A DNA stretch of 64,000 bases from CAZAQS01 sp964486825 (GTDB lineage Bacteria; Chloroflexota; Anaerolineae; Anaerolineales; UBA4823). Below the pieces are notes generated by a model. That model made no database searches. It was not told the DNA's origin and saw nothing but the letters and a program-made list of their open reading frames with translations. Below are positions 59,349-64,000 of the stretch, piece by piece. The first letter of the stretch is position 1. Every line of letters starts with the position of its first letter. The stretch spans positions 1-64,000 of the forward strand of contig CAZAQS010000002.1 of the NCBI GenBank assembly GCA_964486825.1, in the 5' to 3' direction. The position numbers and the translations under genes were made by a program.

Positions 59349-60718
59349 GAAAGCCAGTCGTTGCATTGGTTGGGCGACCGAACGTGGGAAAGAGCACCCT
59401 CTTCAACCGCCTGGCAGGCGAGCGCCTGGCTGTTGTGGATGCTACTCCCGGTACCACGCGTGACCGTTTATTCGCGGAAGCGGATTGGGCAGGGGTTGTT
59501 TTTGATATTATCGATACGGGGGGAATCGATCCTACGCAAACCGGTCCTGGGCGAAAAACCGAGCCTCTATCAGTTGGCTCTGCGGATTTCATCCAACAGA
59601 TCCGAGAGCAGGCGGAGGTTGCTGTCCGTGAGGCCGACGCAGTTATCCTGGTAACCGACGCAGAAAGCGGAGTGACGCCTGCTGACCAGGAAGTTGCCGC
59701 CATCCTGCGCCGGTTGCAGAAAGAGGTGGGGGGAGAGAAATTACCGCCGGTTCTCCTGGCAGTCAATAAAGCAGATAGCGAGACGCGTCGGGTGCAGGCC
59801 TTACAGTTCTACGAGCTGGGCCTGGGCGACCCCTATCCAATCTCTGCACTGCACGGAACGGGGACGGGAGACCTCTTGGATGCTTTGGTAGCTACGTTTA
59901 AAGATCAGGGTGTCGAAGAAGAGGATGAATCGGTCAAGATTGCGATCGTTGGAAAGCCTAATGTCGGCAAATCCAGCCTGTTGAACCGTCTGCTGGGCCA
60001 GGAGCGCGCCATCGTCAGCGACATCCCTGGGACAACCCGCGATGCTGTTGATACACAGCTCATTTTTGAAGGCGAACCCCTTACCTTAATCGACACGGCT
60101 GGTATTCGGCGCAGGGGTCGGATCGATCCGGGAGTCGAGAAGTACTCGGTTTTACGCTCCTTGAAGGCCATCGAGCGCTCGGATGTTGCCCTGCTCCTAG
60201 TGGACGCCACCAGCGGGGTAACAGCTCAGGACGCTCATATCGCAGGCTTTATCCTGGAAGCCTGGAAATCAACCGTTGTGCTGGTGAATAAATGGGATGC
60301 CATCGTGAAAGACACCTATACCATGGATGAGTTCACCAAACACGTCCGCCAGGAGTTGAACTTCCTGGATTATGTGCCCGTGCTCTTTATATCGGCATTA
60401 ACCGGGCAGCGAGTGAACCAGGTATTGCCACTCGCGTTGCGAGTGCAGGAGCAGCGTCTCGTGCGGATGTCCACCTCGCAGATCAACCAGGTCCTGCAAA
60501 AAGCGCAGGACCAACATGCTGCCCCATCCCATGCAGGACGCCAACTCAAGATCTATTACGGGACCCAGGTCCGCAGCGACCCGCCAACATTCCTCATGTA
60601 TGTCAATGATCCTAAGCTGGTCCACTTTAGTTACCAACGATTCTTGGAAAACCGCTTTCGAGAAGCCAACAATTATCTAGGGACTCCTATCAGGCTGGTT
60701 TTCCGCGCCCGACGGTGA
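59345..60718 (+). CDS. der: Ribosome-assembly GTPase Der (EngA)
   Basis: 457 aa, two GTPase domains in tandem: GRPNVGKST (9-17) with DTGGI, and GKPNVGKSS near 203 with DTAGIRRRGRI. A C-terminal KH-like domain follows (RQLKIYYGTQVRSDPPTF). Essential for large-subunit maturation. Confidence 0.97.
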   Translation: MRKPVVALVGRPNVGKSTLFNRLAGERLAVVDATPGTTRDRLFAEADWAGVVFDIIDTGGIDPTQTGPGRKTEPLSVGSADFIQQIREQAEVAVREADAVILVTDAESGVTPADQEVAAILRRLQKEVGGEKLPPVLLAVNKADSETRRVQALQFYELGLGDPYPISALHGTGTGDLLDALVATFKDQGVEEEDESVKIAIVGKPNVGKSSLLNRLLGQERAIVSDIPGTTRDAVDTQLIFEGEPLTLIDTAGIRRRGRIDPGVEKYSVLRSLKAIERSDVALLLVDATSGVTAQDAHIAGFILEAWKSTVVLVNKWDAIVKDTYTMDEFTKHVRQELNFLDYVPVLFISALTGQRVNQVLPLALRVQEQRLVRMSTSQINQVLQKAQDQHAAPSHAGRQLKIYYGTQVRSDPPTFLMYVNDPKLVHFSYQRFLENRFREANNYLGTPIRLVFRARR

Positions 60719-60869
60719 TCATATTTATTACAATTAAGCACAATCAAGCCCCTTTCGGATTTGTTAGGTATTCATGGGGGATTCCCAACGAACCTCTCAA
60801 TATCCCTTGCTCAGCCTGTCTTCCGGTTATATAATGCCAGTATCTTTTTCCTTGTAGGTACCTGAGTCT

Positions 60870-61472
60870 GTGGATGATATAAAGTCTAAACCCATTACTG
60901 AGCCAGGTTTGCTTCGGGAACGGCGATCGGGGCTTCCTAGCTTTATCATCGATATACTTGAAACGTTGATCTTAGCGGTGATCTTATTCGTCGCCATCAA
61001 CGCTATATCTGCCCGTATCCGTGTGGATGGTTCCAGCATGGAACCCACATTACATGGCGGGGAGTACGTCCTGGTAAATAAATTGAGCTACCGCTTGGGG
61101 CAGCCCGAATATGGCGACGTGATCGTGTTTTATTACCCCCGTGACCCCCAACAAGAATATATCAAGCGAGTGATCGGGTTGCCGGGTGACAAGGTCGACA
61201 TCAGCGATGGTAGTGTGTTTGTTAATGGCGTCCTGCTGGAGGAACCCTATATCGCAGCTGCACCCATTTATCCTGGTAGCTGGTTGGTGCCCGATCACTC
61301 ACTTTTCGTACTTGGAGATAACCGCAACAACTCATCCGACTCGCATAGCTGGGGAGCGGTTCCCGTCAGTTACGTTGTGGGAAAGGCAATTCTCGTTTAT
61401 TGGCCTCCCCCGGCCTGGGGTATGATAGAACATCAAGGGTATGCTGCAGTAGAACAGGAGCTAAATCGATGA
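60870..61472 (+). CDS. lepB: Signal peptidase I
   Basis: 200 aa with one N-terminal membrane helix (about 28-48). Catalytic Ser in SSMEPTL (Ser 56) and catalytic Lys in YIKRVIGLPGD (Lys 99). Box E-like VLGDNRNNSSDSHSWG follows. GTG start with a weak ribosome site. It removes signal peptides from the many lipid-free secreted proteins; lipoproteins use Lsp instead. The zinc-finger gene overlaps its stop. Confidence 0.95.
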   Translation: MDDIKSKPITEPGLLRERRSGLPSFIIDILETLILAVILFVAINAISARIRVDGSSMEPTLHGGEYVLVNKLSYRLGQPEYGDVIVFYYPRDPQQEYIKRVIGLPGDKVDISDGSVFVNGVLLEEPYIAAAPIYPGSWLVPDHSLFVLGDNRNNSSDSHSWGAVPVSYVVGKAILVYWPPPAWGMIEHQGYAAVEQELNR

Positions 61473-61753
61473 CAAACGTGGAAAATGGGACACAAGAAAT
61501 TCCTGTTTTGTGCTCCGAATGTAAGGCCGGCCTCCTACGGCTGCGCTACCTGACCTATTTTACCTGGCTGGACGAGGAACTGATAACCGTTCCAAACTTT
61601 CCCGCCTGGGTATGTGATATGTGCGGGCGGCGTGATTACGACGCGCGCGCCATCAGCTGGCTGAACACGATCCTGAACCCGGTTGCCGGGCGTAAACTCT
61701 CCTCCCGGCGTCGTAAGAGCACGCCTTCTCATCTAGATCTATCGCAAACGTAA
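61469..61753 (+). CDS. YgiT-type zinc-finger protein
   Basis: 94 aa, ATGA overlap with lepB. CxxC pairs in VLCSECKAG and WVCDMCGRRD resemble the MqsA/YgiT N-terminal zinc finger. No HTH domain is present, so toxin-antitoxin function is unlikely. Basic tail. Confidence 0.72.
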   Translation: MTNVENGTQEIPVLCSECKAGLLRLRYLTYFTWLDEELITVPNFPAWVCDMCGRRDYDARAISWLNTILNPVAGRKLSSRRRKSTPSHLDLSQT

Positions 61754-61769
61754 CAATTCTAGCAGCGCC

Positions 61770-62318
61770 TTATTCCTGGTTGATGAAGGTCAGCAGGAGT
61801 GGGCGCGCCAGCAACAACGCCGCCAGCGTTTTACCATCCTGGATCTCGCCTCTTTCAGCCATTTCATATAACTGTTTTACTGGCATCTGTTCCACTTCCA
61901 GAAACTCGTCATCGTCCATTTCAAGCGGGGCCGGTTTTAAACCGGTCGCCAGGTAGATATACATATATTCTGTAGAATACCCGGGGGCCAGAAAGAACTC
62001 TCCGATATTCACCAGGTCAGTAGCTGACATTCCGATCTCTTCCCGGATCTCCCGGTGGGCGCACACCTCCGGGAGTTCCTGCTCATCCAGCGTGCCTGCC
62101 GGCAGCTCTACGAGCACCTCTCCCCCAGCATGCCGGTACTGCCGGACCAGCCAGATGCGTCCTTCACCGTCCAACGGGATGATGGTAACAGCATTACTGT
62201 GTTGAACGATATCTAACGTACCTTGCCTGCCGTCCGGCATTTCCACCAGGTCTTTACGGACTTTGAAAGCCCGGCCATGATAAACCGTATCGGATTGAAT
62301 TAATTCAAATTTGTCCAT
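61770..62318 (-). CDS. NUDIX hydrolase, ADP-ribose pyrophosphatase-like
   Basis: 182 aa from ATG 62318. Nudix box GTLDEQELPEVCAHREIREE followed by IGM matches GX5EX7REUXEEXGU. N-terminal VYHGRAFKVRKDLVEMPDGR and WLVRQYRHAGGEVLVELPAG match ADP-ribose pyrophosphatases. No Shine-Dalgarno lies upstream; a hairpin sits 15 nt before the start. Confidence 0.9.
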   Translation of the reverse strand: MDKFELIQSDTVYHGRAFKVRKDLVEMPDGRQGTLDIVQHSNAVTIIPLDGEGRIWLVRQYRHAGGEVLVELPAGTLDEQELPEVCAHREIREEIGMSATDLVNIGEFFLAPGYSTEYMYIYLATGLKPAPLEMDDDEFLEVEQMPVKQLYEMAERGEIQDGKTLAALLLARPLLLTFINQE

Positions 62319-62332
62319 GGTATCAAATTTAA

Positions 62333-62357
62333 GGTGTGCGGCGCAACGTCGCACACC
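62333..62357 (-). terminator. Hairpin between the LysM and NUDIX genes
   Basis: Perfect 8-bp stem GGTGTGCG/CGCACACC. On the reverse strand it lies after the LysM stop and just before the NUDIX start, followed by TTAAATTT. It may terminate or regulate. Confidence 0.6.
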
Positions 62358-62393
62358 CTAATTCCTTATATAAGAAAGGGTTTCGTACAATCC

Positions 62394-63125
62394 CTAGGGG
62401 ATATACAGGGTTTGCCCGGCCGAGAGCGTAAATGGTTCGCTAAGCTCGTTTGCCCAAGCGATCCGATAGGGATCCACGTCTCCAAATTGGCAGGCAATCG
62501 AGAAGATGGTGTCACCGGCTCGCACCGTGTAATCCGTAGGATGGGATTGTAAAGCGCGCGGCCCTGGCCATTCACCGGCCGACTGCGGGATCCTTAATAC
62601 CTGTCCAGGTTGGATTTGAGAGTTTGGTCCCAGGCTGTTAGCGCTGAGAAGGTCGCTCGGATTGATATTGAACCTACGGGCCAGGCAGAAGGGGAATTCA
62701 CCCTTTTGTACGGTGTAGGTTTCAGGCACTCCCTGCGTTGGCTCGGGTATTCCACCTCCCCGTGGAGCTGGAGGCTCGGGCTGTGGCTCAGCTACCTGCT
62801 CTTGGGCAGCGGGCGCTTCAGCAGGTTGTTCGGCCGGCGGCTCACTGGGTTGTCCTTCAACCGGTTCGGTGGTGGGAGCTTCTACGGCTGGGGCTTCTGG
62901 CGTGACTTCTTGAATGGGAGCTCCACCGCCCATGGCAATGGCTGTTTGAGTGGCGATCGTCTCAAAAAGCCCCATAGTTTCTGTGCCCGCTCCTGGTATC
63001 GGAAATCCCCCTTCCTCCACCGTTGCAGTAGGCTCAGGCGCTGTCGAGGCCGGAAGCCGGCAGCCTGCCAACCCGATTGCAAGCAAACCAATCAGGAAAA
63101 CCAGGAGGAAGTGCTTTATCTTCAT
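62394..63125 (-). CDS. Lipoprotein with two LysM domains
   Basis: 243 aa. Signal peptide with lipobox GLAGC (Cys 22). A long Pro/Glu/Ala linker follows, then two LysM domains (ETYTVQKGEFPFCLARRFNI, TDYTVRAGDTIFSIACQFGD), each with the TVxxGDT-type start. They should bind peptidoglycan glycans. Each domain carries a Cys, so disulfide linkage is possible. ATG follows AAGGAG. Confidence 0.88.
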   Translation of the reverse strand: MKIKHFLLVFLIGLLAIGLAGCRLPASTAPEPTATVEEGGFPIPGAGTETMGLFETIATQTAIAMGGGAPIQEVTPEAPAVEAPTTEPVEGQPSEPPAEQPAEAPAAQEQVAEPQPEPPAPRGGGIPEPTQGVPETYTVQKGEFPFCLARRFNINPSDLLSANSLGPNSQIQPGQVLRIPQSAGEWPGPRALQSHPTDYTVRAGDTIFSIACQFGDVDPYRIAWANELSEPFTLSAGQTLYIP

Positions 63126-63301
63126 CTTTCTATCTCCTTAGCTGTTGTTAGGTCACAATTCTGACCGGAAAATCAAAATGCTGTGAGTAGAGCACTAAAC
63201 AAGCAAATTATTTTCGCTACTTGCATGATACTAGCACAATCCAATACCTCCGTCAAGCGAGTAGTGGATTGCATTTTTGTGTAGTTAAAGTTGATAGCGG
63301 C

Positions 63302-64000
63302 TTAACGGTTCCAGTAACCGAACTCGCTTACTCTTACCGTCAGTTGGTCTGTCTCGTCCGAGCCAATATAGATACCCAGGTAGCCTTCTGGGAAGGAGTC
63401 ATCTTGAAATTCAGCGACTTTGACCCCGTTCACATACAGCTCGAACAGGTTCCCGGTTGCCATGACGCCGACCCGGTTCGTTTGTCCGGCGCCGCGAAGG
63501 ATGGCAGAATGCTCGGTCCAGTTGATATGGGTGGTCCATAGGCCGCGCGGTTCCACGCTTCCATCCCATTCGCTGAAGGAATATCTACCATCGCAGCTTA
63601 TGCCAAACAGGTATCCGCGGTCGGCTGGGTTGCGTTCGGGAATGCGCACGATCAAGCCAAAGTGATCGGAACCCGAGCAAGCTTCAAAGGCCCCGGAAAC
63701 CTCGGCATAAAAATTTACCAGGCTTGGCAGGGTAGCCAGGCGCCAGCCAGCCGTTCCCGTCAGTGCGGTGACATACATGCGCTCGTCACGAAAACTAGCG
63801 CTGGTGAAGTCGTCAGCGCCGGTCGGCCAATATTGGCTGCTGCTCATCGTATCCCTCACAGTTGGAGCGCCAAGCTGGTCGCGGGGGTCAGTTCCGGCGG
63901 GCAGGGCCGTGGCAGCCACCATGGTTGCGGTTGGAGGGCTGGTGGGGCTGGGTTGAGGGGTGGCGGTAGGCTCCTGGGTGGGCGTAGGTTCCAGGGTAGG
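63302..64000 (-). CDS. Partial secreted protein with Pro/Thr linker and C-terminal jelly-roll-like domain
   Basis: The reverse frame is open to the right edge of the window: the last bases encode a Pro/Thr linker (PTLEPTPTQEPTATPQPSP), so the gene continues beyond it and the 5' end is missing. The visible C-terminal part (about 200 residues) has a beta pattern like concanavalin-type domains (FYAEVSGAFEACSGSDHFGL, YLFGISCDGRYSFSEWDG, then LFELYVNGVKVAEFQD, then YLGIYIGS). Exact family unknown. The stop at 63302 is convincing. Confidence 0.75.
   Translation of the reverse strand, partial: PTLEPTPTQEPTATPQPSPTSPPTATMVAATALPAGTDPRDQLGAPTVRDTMSSSQYWPTGADDFTSASFRDERMYVTALTGTAGWRLATLPSLVNFYAEVSGAFEACSGSDHFGLIVRIPERNPADRGYLFGISCDGRYSFSEWDGSVEPRGLWTTHINWTEHSAILRGAGQTNRVGVMATGNLFELYVNGVKVAEFQDDSFPEGYLGIYIGSDETDQLTVRVSEFGYWNR

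Noticed and set aside
1..64000. CRISPR arrays, insertion sequences, prophage or conjugation genes
   Set aside because: No regularly spaced repeats, transposase motifs, phage structural genes or integrase were seen. The only tRNA-linked repeat is the decayed tRNA-Val copy.

Overview
The window looks like a chromosomal segment of a non-phototrophic Chloroflexota bacterium, probably class Anaerolineae. This is inferred from protein style and gene order, not from a marker gene. Supporting signs are secreted lipoproteins with Pro/Thr/Glu-rich linkers, System I cytochrome c maturation with a Cys-type CcmE, a PucC-like transporter with no photosynthesis genes nearby, a DUF6391 protein, a Gram-positive-type SOS box, and a FhaA/FhaB/RodA/PBP/Ser-Thr kinase block resembling the actinobacterial one. 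There is no rRNA operon, CRISPR array, insertion sequence or prophage. One intact tRNA is present.

Layout. (1) 0.2-9.2 kb, mostly forward: clpC, radA, a PucC-type transporter followed by an HTH regulator and two membrane proteins, DUF6391, holA. A decayed TPR fragment sits between clpC and radA. (2) 9.2-13.8 kb, reverse: a two-gene unit (P-loop ATPase plus a 76-aa protein) behind a consensus promoter with a LexA-type box between -35 and -10, then DUF5996, an F420-reductase-like dehydrogenase, a methyltransferase and a membrane protein. (3) 14-18 kb: a methyltransferase, an ABM-like protein, tRNA-Val(CAC) with a decayed tandem copy, and a lipoprotein with five DUF3828-like repeats. (4) 18.1-21.1 kb: an FMN riboswitch with terminator controlling a RibXY-like riboflavin ABC transporter whose binding protein is frameshifted. 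(5) 21.2-31.1 kb: a complete ccm operon (ccmE F H G, zinc-ribbon/CcmI-like, di-haem cytochrome, ccmA B C D). (6) 31.1-35.7 kb: a promoter/terminator pair that may make a small RNA, an HD-GYP protein, a GT87-like glycosyltransferase and an antisense MFS remnant. (7) 35.7-43.3 kb: cell-wall block, reverse FHA-FhaA-FhaB-FtsW/RodA-PBP(M23) and divergent Ser/Thr kinase. (8) 43.4-51.2 kb: small hypothetical, two-subunit class I fumarase, mutS2, an oxidoreductase, a WD40 lipoprotein, a Cys-rich small protein. (9) 51.6-55.7 kb: peptide-type ABC transporter with a binding protein in circularly permuted order, two permeases, no ATPases. (10) 56-64 kb: coaE-GNAT fusion, cdaA, ybbR/cdaR, der, lepB, a YgiT-like zinc finger, NUDIX, a LysM lipoprotein and a partial secreted protein.

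The genes form several coherent modules: proteostasis and repair (clpC, radA, mutS2, the SOS-type unit), haem export and cytochrome c assembly, phosphorylation-controlled peptidoglycan synthesis, and c-di-AMP signalling. The most unusual items are the permuted binding protein, the SOS-box unit, the transpeptidase-M23 fusion, the riboswitch operon with a broken binding protein, the tRNA-Val decay copy, and the PEExY helical motif shared by two neighbouring ccm proteins.
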